From: JBDHWG01 sp046328525
GTDB taxonomy: Bacteria > Chloroflexota > Anaerolineae > Epilineales > JAHCIE01
NCBI GenBank assembly: GCA_046328525.1
Contig: JAXLWK010000003.1
Span: 930,001 to 994,000 of the forward strand
DNA: 64,000 nt
Direction: 5' to 3'
The translations under genes and the position numbers were made by a program. Positions 17,014 through 25,356 of this stretch are shown here, piece after piece. Numbering within the stretch: position 1 is the stretch's first letter; the number at the start of each line of letters is the position of its first letter. The notes under the pieces are model-generated. The model was given only the letters and a program-made list of their open reading frames with translations. It was not told the DNA's origin and did no database searches.

Positions 17014-18761
17014 CACTGCCCCTTGATCTTCAAGCCGGTTTTCTGTCCGGTAACAAACGCCTGCTTGTTGAGTGTAATAGGCACGCCACCACCGAAACCG
17101 CCGGGAGTGAAGTACCAGGCATCGAACACCGACGGTTTGTACACCCACGTGCTCGTCGGGTAGTAGAGCGGAACGACCGGCGCATCCTTCGCCACGATGC
17201 TCTGCATCTCGCCCAGGAGCGCCTTGCGTTTGGCCTCATCCGCGACGCCAAGCTGCTGATCAGCCAGCTCCTCGAAACGCGCGTTGGCGTAGTTCTGCAC
17301 GCGCGTGAAGGCCTTGGATGGGCTTTTTGCGGAGAAGGCCTGGCGCATGTAATCCGGGTCACCGCCGAGGCCACCGTAGTAGTTCACCACAGCGTCAAAT
17401 GTACCGGCCGCTGACTGCGAATCCATGGTCGCCCGGTCGACCGGCTTCAACGTCACGGCGATGCCCACGTCCTTCAGACTATCGCGGATAAGCTCAGCAA
17501 TGCGCGCATAGCCGTTGGAGTCGAAGGTCAGGGTCATGGCGAGCGGCTTGCCGTCGGGCATCTCGCGCACCCCATCGCCGTTTGCATCCTTGTAGCCAGC
17601 CTCATCGAGCAGGGCCTTCGCCTTAGCGACATCGGCCTTGTAAGGCTCCACGTTCGCATTGTACATCGGGTTCGCCGGGGGCAGCCAGCCAAGCGAGCCA
17701 GGCTCGCCGCGGCCCTGCAGCAACCGGTTCACCAGGCCGTCGCGGTCGATCGCGTAAGCCACCGCCTGTCGGAACTTGACGTCGTTGTAGGGCGGCTTCG
17801 ACAGGTTGAACTGCAGGACCGGATTCCACTCGCCCTTCTGGTCGAGCATCGCGAAGTCAGCCGTCTTGAACGGGGCGATCAGCTCGTCTGTGACACCGCC
17901 TTCAGTGGGTAGGCTCGCCGCGTCGATCTGCCCCTGCTTCAGCGCTAACAGCGCATCCGCTGCAGGAACAAGCTCGATGCGCTTGACGTACGGAGCGCCT
18001 AGCCAAAAATCAGGATTGGCCTCGTATAGATACGCGCCAGATGCCTTGTCGTAGGAGGTGAGCTTGTACGGGCCGCTGCCTATTAGGGCTGCCTTGTCCG
18101 TATACTTGAGCGGGTCGGCGACACTCTCCCAGATGTGCTTCGGGATGATGGGGACTGACGCGGCAAGGTTGCCGAGGAACGGCGCGTATGGGCGCGTAAG
18201 AGCAATTTCGACGTGCTTGTCATCCACCTTGCGCGCTCCGGCGATGAATTCCATGCCGCGGGAGAGAGGGGCCGTCGCAGGCTGCTTCTTCATGTAGTCG
18301 AAGGAAAAGACGACGTCATCCGCCGTCAGCGGCTGGCCGTCCTGCCACGTGACGCCGTCACGCAGGGTGAATGTCCACGTCTTGCCATCGTCTGAGGCCT
18401 TCCAGTCCGTCGCAAGCCACGGGATGTAGCCCTGGCTATCTTTCCACACGAGCGTATCAAAGATCAGGCTCATGCGCGCGTAGCCAGGCCCACGGATATA
18501 GGTGAACGGAGAGGGAAAGCCGTTGTCACCGCCCTGGAGCTTGAGGACGGGAACACCTCCCTGGGCGGGTGCTTTGGCCGCGGCCTGCGCCTCGCCGCTA
18601 GTCTTGGCAGCCGGAGCGCTTGACGCGGGCGCCGTAGCCGACGCCTCACCGCCGGACTTACTGGTGGCGGGCGCGACGGGCGCGGGGGCCGAGGCACAGG
18701 CGCTCGCGAGCGAAGCCGCGACAACGAGGACGAGAATCAGCCCCACTACATAGCCTTTCAT
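17013..18761 (-). CDS. ABC transporter substrate-binding lipoprotein (SBP_bac_5 family)
   Basis: 582 residues. The signal peptide ends with the lipobox ASACAS, followed by an Ala/Pro/Ser-rich spacer to about residue 70, then a family 5 extracellular solute-binding domain (WKASDDGKTWTFTLRDGVTW, GSGPYKL, RQAVAYAIDRDGLV, AKALLDEAGY). This family includes dipeptide, oligopeptide and nickel (NikA) binding proteins, and sequence alone does not choose. The CooC-like gene at the operon head and the neighbouring [NiFe] hydrogenase favour nickel or a nickel chelate. The ATG at 18761 has AAAGGAG 8 nt upstream; the gene starts 13 nt after the ATPase gene. Confidence 0.9.
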   Translation of the reverse strand: MKGYVVGLILVLVVAASLASACASAPAPVAPATSKSGGEASATAPASSAPAAKTSGEAQAAAKAPAQGGVPVLKLQGGDNGFPSPFTYIRGPGYARMSLIFDTLVWKDSQGYIPWLATDWKASDDGKTWTFTLRDGVTWQDGQPLTADDVVFSFDYMKKQPATAPLSRGMEFIAGARKVDDKHVEIALTRPYAPFLGNLAASVPIIPKHIWESVADPLKYTDKAALIGSGPYKLTSYDKASGAYLYEANPDFWLGAPYVKRIELVPAADALLALKQGQIDAASLPTEGGVTDELIAPFKTADFAMLDQKGEWNPVLQFNLSKPPYNDVKFRQAVAYAIDRDGLVNRLLQGRGEPGSLGWLPPANPMYNANVEPYKADVAKAKALLDEAGYKDANGDGVREMPDGKPLAMTLTFDSNGYARIAELIRDSLKDVGIAVTLKPVDRATMDSQSAAGTFDAVVNYYGGLGGDPDYMRQAFSAKSPSKAFTRVQNYANARFEELADQQLGVADEAKRKALLGEMQSIVAKDAPVVPLYYPTSTWVYKPSVFDAWYFTPGGFGGGVPITLNKQAFVTGQKTGLKIKGQ

Positions 18762-18774
18762 TGTGGTTTCTCCT

Positions 18775-20661
18775 TTAGATGTCTTGGCTCGGCTGAGTGG
18801 CAAATGTACCACTCGCCGCTTGCAGCAGCGCCCTGGTGTACGGGTGGCTGGGGCGATTGACAAGATGGTGGGAATGGCCTTCTTCGACAATCTCACCCTG
18901 GCGCATGACAAGGATACGGTCCGCGACTTTTCGGACGAGGGCCAGATCATGAGAGATGAGCAGCAATCCCATGCCGCGCTCATTTTGAACATCTTTGAGC
19001 AGGCGCAAAAGCCGGGCTTGCTCGCTGGCGTCCAGCATCGCCACCGGTTCGTCGGCAATGAGAAGCTTAGGCTCCAGTACGAGCGCTCGAGCAATGGCGA
19101 CGCGCTGGAGCTGGCCGCCAGAAAGCTCGTGGGCGTGACGGGCGAGGAAACCAGGCGTGACGGGCAAGCGCACTGCCGCGAGAGCTTCCAGGGCGCGCTC
19201 GTTCGCCGGCTGGCGGTCCGGCACGATGAGGCGCGTCCAGCCCGGCATCCGCCCTTGACCATCTTGCCCTTTCCCATCTGCCGTGACCCCCTGAATATCC
19301 AGCGGTTCGCGGACGAGCTCCAGAACGGTCAGGCGCGGGCTGAGAGCGTCGAGTGGGTCCTGGAAGACCATCTGCAGTCGACGTCGCGCAGCCTGGAGCG
19401 CTTTGCCGCTCAACCCCTCAAGCTCCTGTCCTTCAAAGACGATGCGGCCTGCCTCCGGTTGGTATAGCCCCACGAGACACTTGGCCAGCGTAGTCTTTCC
19501 GCTTCCTGTTTGGCCGACAAGGGCCACGACCTCGCCCTCGCGGACGGTCAGGGAGACATCGTGCACGCCGACCCAGCTAATCTCCGACGGGGTAGTCTGA
19601 GGCGTGGATCCATTGGTCCCGGGCGGGAAGCGAGCCGCCGGCCCTTCGTTGAAGAGCTTGGTCAGGCCGCGGACGTCGAGCAAGGTCTGGACGCCGCCCA
19701 ACAGGCATGCAACCTGGCGCGCCGGGCCGGCGCCGTTTCGACCTGCGTCAGCCGGCTGCAGCAGCGGCACGTCGACGCTACAGCGGTCGATGGCCTGAGT
19801 ACACCGGGGATGAAAAGGGCAGCCGGGCGGGGGATCGGCAGGATCGGGCGGGTGGCCGCGAATGCCCCACAGGTCCTTCGCGCGGTCCATGCGTGGGAAA
19901 GCGTTCACGAGGCCCCACGTATACGGATGCCGCGGGTCATCCAGGACATCCTCGGTAGCGCCGACCTCGGCGATCCGCCCCGCGTAGAGCACGAGCGTAC
20001 GGTCCGCGAGGCCAATCATATCTCCCAAATGGTGAGAGATCATGACCAGGCTCAGGTTACGCTCGCGGCGCAGGTCTCGCAGCAGCTCTAGCACTCGATC
20101 GCGCGTCAGAACGTCGAGGCCAGACGTCGGTTCGTCGACAATCAGGAGCGCGGGGTCGCACGCCAGGGCCATCGCGAGCATTGCCCGCTGCTTCTCGCCG
20201 CCACTCAGCTCATGCGGATAGCGTTCGAATCGGTCGGCCGGCAAGTCTACATCGCGCCATAGCAAGAGAGCGCGTCGGCGAGCATCTTCCGGCGCCAGCT
20301 TGAGGTGCTCGAGTATGGGTTCCATCACCTGGTCGCCGACGCGGTACACGGGGTCGAAGGCGCTGCTTGCGCCCTGGAACGAGAGGGCGATCTTGCGCCA
20401 GCGAATGGCGCGCATCGCGGCCTCATCCGTGATCGGTAGCGGCTCGCCCTCGAACACGATGTGGCCTCTCACACTCGCCGTCGAGGTTAACCCCGTCAAG
20501 GTGCGCGCAAGCGTCGTCTTGCCCGATCCGCTCTCGCCGACAATTCCCACCGCTTCGCCTCTCGCGAGCGAGAGCGAGATGTCGGTGAGCGCGTGGACAA
20601 GCTCGCCTCTGGACGTGGGATATACGACGGTGAGGCCGCGCACCGTCAGAACATCACTCAT
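18775..20661 (-). CDS. Fused double ATPase of a peptide/nickel ABC transporter (DppD-DppF type)
   Basis: 628 residues holding both ATPase subunits in one chain. First domain: Walker A GESGSGKTTL, signature LSGGEKQR, Walker B LLIVDEPTSGLD. Then an oligopeptide/dipeptide C-terminal module with its cysteines (GCPFHPRCTQAIDRC), which in some members binds an Fe-S cluster. Second domain: GQTGSGKTTL, LSGGQLQR, LLIADEPVAMLD. The ATG at 20661 (with GGGGAG upstream) overlaps the permease stop by 8 nt; two GTG codons directly before it are alternative starts. It energises the transporter made with the two permeases and the binding protein on either side. Confidence 0.92.
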   Translation of the reverse strand: MSDVLTVRGLTVVYPTSRGELVHALTDISLSLARGEAVGIVGESGSGKTTLARTLTGLTSTASVRGHIVFEGEPLPITDEAAMRAIRWRKIALSFQGASSAFDPVYRVGDQVMEPILEHLKLAPEDARRRALLLWRDVDLPADRFERYPHELSGGEKQRAMLAMALACDPALLIVDEPTSGLDVLTRDRVLELLRDLRRERNLSLVMISHHLGDMIGLADRTLVLYAGRIAEVGATEDVLDDPRHPYTWGLVNAFPRMDRAKDLWGIRGHPPDPADPPPGCPFHPRCTQAIDRCSVDVPLLQPADAGRNGAGPARQVACLLGGVQTLLDVRGLTKLFNEGPAARFPPGTNGSTPQTTPSEISWVGVHDVSLTVREGEVVALVGQTGSGKTTLAKCLVGLYQPEAGRIVFEGQELEGLSGKALQAARRRLQMVFQDPLDALSPRLTVLELVREPLDIQGVTADGKGQDGQGRMPGWTRLIVPDRQPANERALEALAAVRLPVTPGFLARHAHELSGGQLQRVAIARALVLEPKLLIADEPVAMLDASEQARLLRLLKDVQNERGMGLLLISHDLALVRKVADRILVMRQGEIVEEGHSHHLVNRPSHPYTRALLQAASGTFATQPSQDI

Positions 20662-21562
20662 CACCACCGCTCCCCAAGATTTTAGATCGCCGCAGCCGAG
20701 GATCGAGACGCTCCTCCAGCGAGATACCGAGGAACGAAAAGGCGAGAATGAGCAGGCAAATGCACAGCCCGGCCGGCAGGAGCCACCAGACCCAGTGGGG
20801 CGTGAAGTATAGCCCGCGGTAGTTCAGGGCGTAGCGCATCATCAGCCCCCAACTCTTGGCCGAGGGATCGCCTAGCCCCAGGAAAGCCAGCGCCGCTTCA
20901 ACCGCAATCGCTCGACCTGCCTGGGCGACAAAGGTGGCGGCCAGGAGCGGGCCGAGCGCGGGCATGACGTGCCGGCGGACGACATAGACGGCGCCCCCGC
21001 CAAAGAGCCGCGCAGCATGGATATGGCTGCGGCTGCGCAGGGTGAGCACCTGGGAGCGAATGACGCGGGCCGGGCCCATCCATCCGAGCAAGGCTACGAT
21101 CAAGATGATGTTGCGCAGGCTCGGCCCCAGATACGCCGCCACAAGGATCATGAGCGGGAGGTGAGGTATCGCCATCATGATGTCCACGAGGCGCATGAAC
21201 AGCATGTCGGTCGCGCCGCCCACATAGCCGGCAAACATGCCGACCGCCGCCGCCAGAATCAGCGTCAGGACGCCAGCAACGATGCCGACGAGCAGCGAGA
21301 TACGAGCGCCGAAGACAAGCTCGCTGAGGATATCCTGCCCGACGTCGTTCGTGCCGAGCCAGTGGGCCGCGCCGGGCCTCTCCAGCGAGCTGCCGCTGTA
21401 GGTAGAGGGATCGTAGGGCGCGAGGAGCGGCGCGAGCACGGCAACCGCCAGAAAGGCCAGCAGGATAATTGCACCCAGTCGCCCCAGCGTCAGTCGCGGC
21501 GCTCGCATCCCCACGCCGCGCGGCCGAGTGTATGGAACGGCGCTGTGATCGGGTAAGCTCAC
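20654..21562 (-). CDS. ABC transporter permease, DppC/NikC type
   Basis: 302 residues: N-terminal cytoplasmic segment, one TM (IILLAFLAVAVLAPLLAPYDP), a short periplasmic DppC-N region with WLGTNDVGQDILSELVFGAR, then a five-helix BPD transmembrane domain with the EAA-like loop (VRRHVMPALGPLLAATF). It starts at GTG, forming a GTGA overlap with the partner permease, and GAGGGGAG is the ribosome site. Forms the heterodimeric channel with the preceding gene product. Confidence 0.92.
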   Translation of the reverse strand: MSLPDHSAVPYTRPRGVGMRAPRLTLGRLGAIILLAFLAVAVLAPLLAPYDPSTYSGSSLERPGAAHWLGTNDVGQDILSELVFGARISLLVGIVAGVLTLILAAAVGMFAGYVGGATDMLFMRLVDIMMAIPHLPLMILVAAYLGPSLRNIILIVALLGWMGPARVIRSQVLTLRSRSHIHAARLFGGGAVYVVRRHVMPALGPLLAATFVAQAGRAIAVEAALAFLGLGDPSAKSWGLMMRYALNYRGLYFTPHWVWWLLPAGLCICLLILAFSFLGISLEERLDPRLRRSKILGSGGDE

Positions 21563-22575
21563 GCTCCCCTCACCCGTGGATCGAGACGTCCGTACATCAG
21601 GTCCATCACGAGGTTGGCAGTCAACACGGCAAACGCGCTCAGGAGAAACACCGCTTCGAGCACCGGATAGTCCCGGGCGCTGACGGCCTCAAACATGAGG
21701 CGACCCATGCCAGGGTAGACGAACAACGTTTCCACAACGATGGCGCCGGTAACGACCAGACCAAGCTGAATAGAAAAGGCGGTGAGGAATGGCAGGATGG
21801 CATTACGCATGCCGTGGCGATACTTGAGCGCGCTCTCCGGGAGGCCCTTGGCGCGGGCGACCAACATGTAGTTCTCGCCGACAACGCCAACCATGCTATT
21901 GCGCATGAGCAGGTAGCGGGCGCCGATCAGCTCGACGGTCAGCACAAGCATCGGCAGGAGCCAATGGCGCCCGACATCGAGAGCCTGGTGGAACACCGTG
22001 GGCCAGGTCTGAAACGGGGTGTACGCCCCATCGAGGGGGAGCCAGTTCAGGCGGACGCTAAAGACGAGAATGGCCAGCACTCCCAGGAAGAACGCCGGGA
22101 TTGCGCGCAAGCCCGTAAACGAGACAATCAGCGCCCGGTCCGACCGGGACCCCCGCCGCCAGCCCGAGTGCGTGCCGGCGACGAGGGTCATGAGCGACGA
22201 CAGTAGCAGCGCCGGCACAGCGAGCAGCAGCGTCCACGGGAGGCGCTCGCGAATGAGCTCAATAACCGGCTGGTTCAAGCGAATGGACCAGCCGAAGTCG
22301 CCCGTGACGATGCCCTCCAGGTAGTGGACGTACTGCTCGGATAGCGGCCGGTCCAGGCCGTAGTAAGCCAGGAGACGCGCCCGCATGTCTTCGTCGACGA
22401 CATAGGACGTGCTGCCGGGGTCCTGGAGCGCCGACAACGGGTCGCCGGGCAGAGCCCGCGGCAGCAGAAACACGAGAGTGACGACCACCCACAGCGTCAG
22501 CAGGTACAGCGCAACAAGCGCGGCTTTGCGGCTGCGGAGCAGCGAAGAGCGCGACGAGGCACCCATCGTTGTCAC
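21559..22575 (-). CDS. ABC transporter permease, DppB/NikB type
   Basis: About 338 residues with six TM helices: the first near LVALYLLTLWVVVTLVFLL, followed by the DppB-type LPGDPLSAL and the EAA loop RHGMRNAILPFLTAF. The GTG at 22575 overlaps the FmdE stop as GTGA and is preferred; the ATG at 22566 is the alternative and removes three residues. A longer open frame upstream (to 23124) runs through the fmdE gene in another frame and is spurious. Confidence 0.9.
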   Translation of the reverse strand: MTTMGASSRSSLLRSRKAALVALYLLTLWVVVTLVFLLPRALPGDPLSALQDPGSTSYVVDEDMRARLLAYYGLDRPLSEQYVHYLEGIVTGDFGWSIRLNQPVIELIRERLPWTLLLAVPALLLSSLMTLVAGTHSGWRRGSRSDRALIVSFTGLRAIPAFFLGVLAILVFSVRLNWLPLDGAYTPFQTWPTVFHQALDVGRHWLLPMLVLTVELIGARYLLMRNSMVGVVGENYMLVARAKGLPESALKYRHGMRNAILPFLTAFSIQLGLVVTGAIVVETLFVYPGMGRLMFEAVSARDYPVLEAVFLLSAFAVLTANLVMDLMYGRLDPRVRGA

Positions 22576-23168
22576 CGGCTCTCGGCGCGCTCGAAGCAAG
22601 GGATACAGAGATTTTGCCCATTGAAGCGGCGAATCCTGGTTTCCATGGTCGACTCGCCACAGCTGTCGCACGTGATCGAAGTGTGGATGCGCGCCTTCTT
22701 CGGCGGCGAGCCTTGTATCTCGCGCACTTCGAACAGATGCTCTTCCGGCACCTCCATGACGGCGAGCGCCCGCTGCACGTGCAGCTCCTGGAAGCGCGCC
22801 CGCTCGGCCTCGGTCGCCGTGCCGGCCCGTACCTTCTGGAACAGCATCTGTCGCTCCTCTGGCTCGGGCGGCCAGCCGTCGGGCCTGGTGGTGATGCGGA
22901 TGGCCTTCCCGTCGGAGCGGCGATAGAAGATAAAGGCGTTCTTGCCGTAGTCGAGGTGAATCAGATTGCCTTTCCCGAACGTGCATCCAGTCAACGACTG
23001 GATCGCGTCGACCGCTCACATGTCGGTCTCGACGACCGCGACCACCTCCTCGTCCTGGGCGTGTGGCCCGATCTCGCGGAGGGCAATCTGCGCCGCCCGC
23101 ACGCCGATGGTCAGGCCCGGGCAAAGGTGCCCGTGAAAGGCCTCCGCCTTGCCGATGATATCATCCAT
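22572..23168 (-). CDS. FmdE-family metal-binding protein with in-frame UGA at the conserved Cys (candidate selenoprotein)
   Basis: 198 residues if the UGA at 23016-23018 is read as selenocysteine (residue 51). The N-terminal part begins at the ATG at 23168 (AGGAAGGA site) and carries the FmdE signature FHGHLCPGLTIGVRAAQ, then AVVETDM-UGA-AVDAIQ. The frame continues as SLTGCTFGKGNL and DYGKNAFIFYRR, and ends in a zinc-finger-like tail (CDSCGE...CIPCFE). In the FmdE family the position of the UGA is a conserved cysteine (ETD-x-C-x-x-DAIQ) that helps bind metal. Both halves are intact, in frame and well conserved, which argues against decay. A hairpin follows 12 nt after the UGA. Without recoding, a TTG at 22994 would give a truncated 140-residue protein lacking the metal site. 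FmdE proteins are linked to molybdopterin or metal metabolism; the exact role is unknown. The gene lies between the CooC-like gene (11 nt) and the permeases. Confidence 0.8.
22983..23006 (-). promoter_or_regulatory. Candidate bacterial SECIS hairpin
   Basis: In the mRNA, AUCCAGUC (23003-22996) pairs perfectly with GACUGGAU (22992-22985) across a 3-nt GUU loop. Two more G-C pairs form below a bulged G (23004). The loop lies 21-23 nt after the in-frame UGA, inside the window in which bacterial SECIS apical loops recruit SelB, and it has a G in the loop. The same bases encode conserved IQSLTGC residues, so it may be coincidental. Confidence 0.6.
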
Positions 23169-23179
23169 CGTTGTCCTTC

Positions 23180-23974
23180 CTATTCGTTGGAGTTGCTTCT
23201 CGTATTCACTCGGTGCTCGAGGTCATCGGCGAGTGCGCGTATTGCCTGGATTGCGGGGGCATTCGGCGCCAGCTCCAGGGGCGACAGGCCGAGCTGGTCG
23301 GCCTGCGGCATCGTTTCGTCGTACGGTATGGCAGCGACTAGCTCCATCTCGTGGCGGGCGCAGAAGTCGGCAATGGCCTGACGCTCGTTGTCGGTACGCA
23401 CTTTGTTCGCCACAGCATAGAGGCGGGGGACGCCGAGCTGAGCCGCTAGATCGTGAGCGCGCGCGCCGGTCTCCAGAGAACGATAATACGGTTCTACGAC
23501 AATGAGCAGCGCGTCGACATACTCAACGGTGCCGCGGCTCAGGTGCTCCAAACCGGCTTCCATGTCGGTCACGACGTCGTCGGCCTCGGCGTTGACGCGC
23601 ATGATCAGTCCCCGCGCGATGGCATGCGGGTCGCACATGCAGCCGACGCCGGCCTGCTCGATGCGGCCGGTGACGAGGAGCGTAACATTGTCGGGTGTGG
23701 GGATGCCGTAGAGGCGCTCGATCTCGGCGACGGGCAGGTGAAGGTGAACGTAGGCGCGACCGCCGGGGTCTTCGCGCCACTCGGCCATGTTGCGCGGGAT
23801 GGGGGTGAGGTCGAACGCCTGGTCCCGGGGGAGGCCCAGGATGACCGACATATTGGGGTTGGGGTCCGCGTCAATGGCAAGAACGCGTCGCCCCGCCCGA
23901 GTCCAGAGGCGGGCGATGGTGCCGGCGATAGTGGTCTTTCCCGTGCCCCCCTTACCGGAAACAGCGATCTTCAT
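23180..23974 (-). CDS. CooC-like nickel-insertion ATPase (MinD/ParA superfamily)
   Basis: 264 residues. Deviant Walker A KIAVSGKGGTGKTTIA at the N-terminus, A' motif VLAIDADPNPNM, and the CxC motif in VGCMCDPHAIARG that in CooC dimers binds nickel. CooC delivers Ni to CO dehydrogenase; related proteins act on other nickel enzymes. There is no CODH in the window, but a [NiFe] hydrogenase operon ends just upstream, so this protein could serve it or an enzyme elsewhere. The ATG at 23974 (GGGAGG site) is chosen over a start at 24010, which would add 12 residues before the P-loop. First gene of its operon. Confidence 0.88.
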   Translation of the reverse strand: MKIAVSGKGGTGKTTIAGTIARLWTRAGRRVLAIDADPNPNMSVILGLPRDQAFDLTPIPRNMAEWREDPGGRAYVHLHLPVAEIERLYGIPTPDNVTLLVTGRIEQAGVGCMCDPHAIARGLIMRVNAEADDVVTDMEAGLEHLSRGTVEYVDALLIVVEPYYRSLETGARAHDLAAQLGVPRLYAVANKVRTDNERQAIADFCARHEMELVAAIPYDETMPQADQLGLSPLELAPNAPAIQAIRALADDLEHRVNTRSNSNE

Positions 23975-24058
23975 CACTATCCTCCCGACAGCTTGGCACT
24001 GGATCGTCAAAAGCGCAGCGGCTCCAGCGCCGTTTGATACTTGGGGCTAATGAGGGGG

Positions 24059-24086
24059 ATTATAATACCGCGTGGTGAAGTGTCAA
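24059..24086 (-). promoter_or_regulatory. Consensus sigma70 promoter of the cooC-fmdE-ABC operon
   Basis: Minus strand: -35 TTGACA (24081-24086), 16-bp spacer, -10 TATAAT (24059-24064). It begins 33 bp beyond the stop of the hydrogenase protease gene and separates the two operons. The ~78-nt leader contains no riboswitch that I recognise. Confidence 0.8.
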
Positions 24087-24119
24087 GTAGTGAGGATGGC
24101 GAACCGAGGATCGCGACAT

Positions 24120-24626
24120 CTACCGCCTGTCGGGGAGAGATTCGCGTGTGAAGAGGCGCTCAAGCTCGCGCAGCGCCTGCTCCGCCGCCTGCTCGACGGG
24201 ATGGCTCAGCCCAATGCCGAGGCTCTCGGCGTTGGCGGGCTGGCAGCCTAGAATGTACGCCCGCGGCGGGAGCACGCCGAGGGCTTTCGAGAGGATGAGT
24301 ACCTTGGAGGGGGTGGCGTAGTGGGTATCGGCAAGAAAGTGTTCTCTATCGGCGCGCGGCCACTCGCCAATGTCCGGCACGTCTACGGCGAGGAGGTGGA
24401 TCGAGCCGGGACGGCTTCCTCGTTGAACGGCGTCCAGGATGATCAGGGCGTCGTAAGGCGCCGCCATCAACTCCTGGACGACGTGGATGCCGCCGATGCC
24501 AACCTCCATCACCTTCACGCCGGACGGCAGCTTGGGATCGGCCGCAAGACGGTGCGCCACCTCGACGCCGAAGCCGTCGTCCCGCCGCAGGACGTTGCCC
24601 ATGCCCGCGACCAGGATGCGGATCAC
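24120..24626 (-). CDS. Hydrogenase maturation protease (HycI/HyaD family)
   Basis: 168 residues. Motif AGMGNVLRRDDGFGVEVA supplies the conserved aspartate region that senses nickel in the large subunit precursor. Later landmarks are LIILDAVQRGSRPG, DTHYATPSKVLILSKALG and LGCQPANAESLGIGLS. It removes the C-terminal extension after the DPCxxCxxH motif of the hydrogenase large subunit; here that extension would be the residues following DPCMPCTTH. The GTG start overlaps the Rieske gene stop as GTGA. Last gene of the hydrogenase operon. Confidence 0.92.
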   Translation of the reverse strand: MIRILVAGMGNVLRRDDGFGVEVAHRLAADPKLPSGVKVMEVGIGGIHVVQELMAAPYDALIILDAVQRGSRPGSIHLLAVDVPDIGEWPRADREHFLADTHYATPSKVLILSKALGVLPPRAYILGCQPANAESLGIGLSHPVEQAAEQALRELERLFTRESLPDRR

Positions 24627-25339
24627 GATACGCTCGCAGGGCCGGAAGACGAAGTCGTGTTCACGGCGAGCCTGATCGCGTCGCCGTTGATGGCAATCGG
24701 GAGAACATCGAGACGCGGCTCGGGAGAACCATCCACCCGCCGGCCGGTGCGGATATCCCAGGCTTCGTTGTGCCACGGGCAGACGACGATAGGTGCGCTG
24801 AAGCTGCCCAGGCTGAGGGGAACGACGCCGGTCGGACACTGATCGCGGACGGCGTAGACTTCGCCCGCCACGTTGGCGAGGAGAACGGGCACGCCGTCAA
24901 CATCGTAGTGCCGCATTGTCCCTGGCGGCACATCGGCCAGCCGAGCCACGTCCTGGAAGACCGGCCGCCGGGCGTCCCGCCGCGGGCGGATGTCAACCTC
25001 CTCGATACTAACGAAGCTGCCAGAAGATACGAGAGGCAGGGCGTTCAGCGGCTGCGACGGCTCGTCAGCTTGAACCAGGTCATACAGAATGAACAGGTTC
25101 TCGATGATGGGGTCTTGCGCCGCTTGATCCAGGAGCTTTCCCTGGCCGCTTGCCTGCAGGAACTCCACCAGCCGCGTCAGGCCGGCGCGGTGCAGAGTGT
25201 CTATCGCGTCCAGCAGCTCGAAGACCTGGGCCTGGACCTGGGGAAAGGGCAGCGCCTCGAATTGCCGGATTAGCTCGTCGAGGCGCCTGGCAACGGCTTC
25301 ATATTCTTCTACCGAGAGTCGTTCTGGCTTATCCACCAT
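24623..25339 (-). CDS. Hydrogenase-associated Rieske-like protein with incomplete cluster site
   Basis: 238 residues. The N-terminal ~95 residues are helical (YEAVARRLDELIRQFEALP...LLDAIDTLHRAG) and resemble the N-terminal domain of NifU-like proteins encoded in hydrogenase operons. The C-terminal ~105 residues are a Rieske fold (DVDGVPVLLANVAGEVYAVRD). The second cluster motif is normal (VVCPWHNEAWDIRTG), but the first reads DQCPTGVVPLSLG, with Thr where the first histidine ligand should be. Rieske proteins occur in some high-affinity hydrogenase loci as electron carriers. Here the cluster may have altered ligation or be lost. The ATG at 25339 is chosen; its ribosome site is weak. Confidence 0.82.
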   Translation of the reverse strand: MVDKPERLSVEEYEAVARRLDELIRQFEALPFPQVQAQVFELLDAIDTLHRAGLTRLVEFLQASGQGKLLDQAAQDPIIENLFILYDLVQADEPSQPLNALPLVSSGSFVSIEEVDIRPRRDARRPVFQDVARLADVPPGTMRHYDVDGVPVLLANVAGEVYAVRDQCPTGVVPLSLGSFSAPIVVCPWHNEAWDIRTGRRVDGSPEPRLDVLPIAINGDAIRLAVNTTSSSGPASVS

Positions 25340-25356
25340 CCGTGTGTTTCGCCGTT

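Noticed and set aside
16144..17163. 339-codon open frame on + opposite the methyltransferase
   Set aside because: Antisense shadow of a well-conserved gene with no recognisable protein features.
22576..23124. N-terminal extension of the DppB-like permease through fmdE
   Set aside because: Sequence is low-complexity Arg/Gly-rich, out of frame with fmdE, and the permease family begins near 22575.
23975..24058. Riboswitch (for example NiCo type) in the cooC leader
   Set aside because: The leader can form a small GC hairpin, but I see no conserved riboswitch core.
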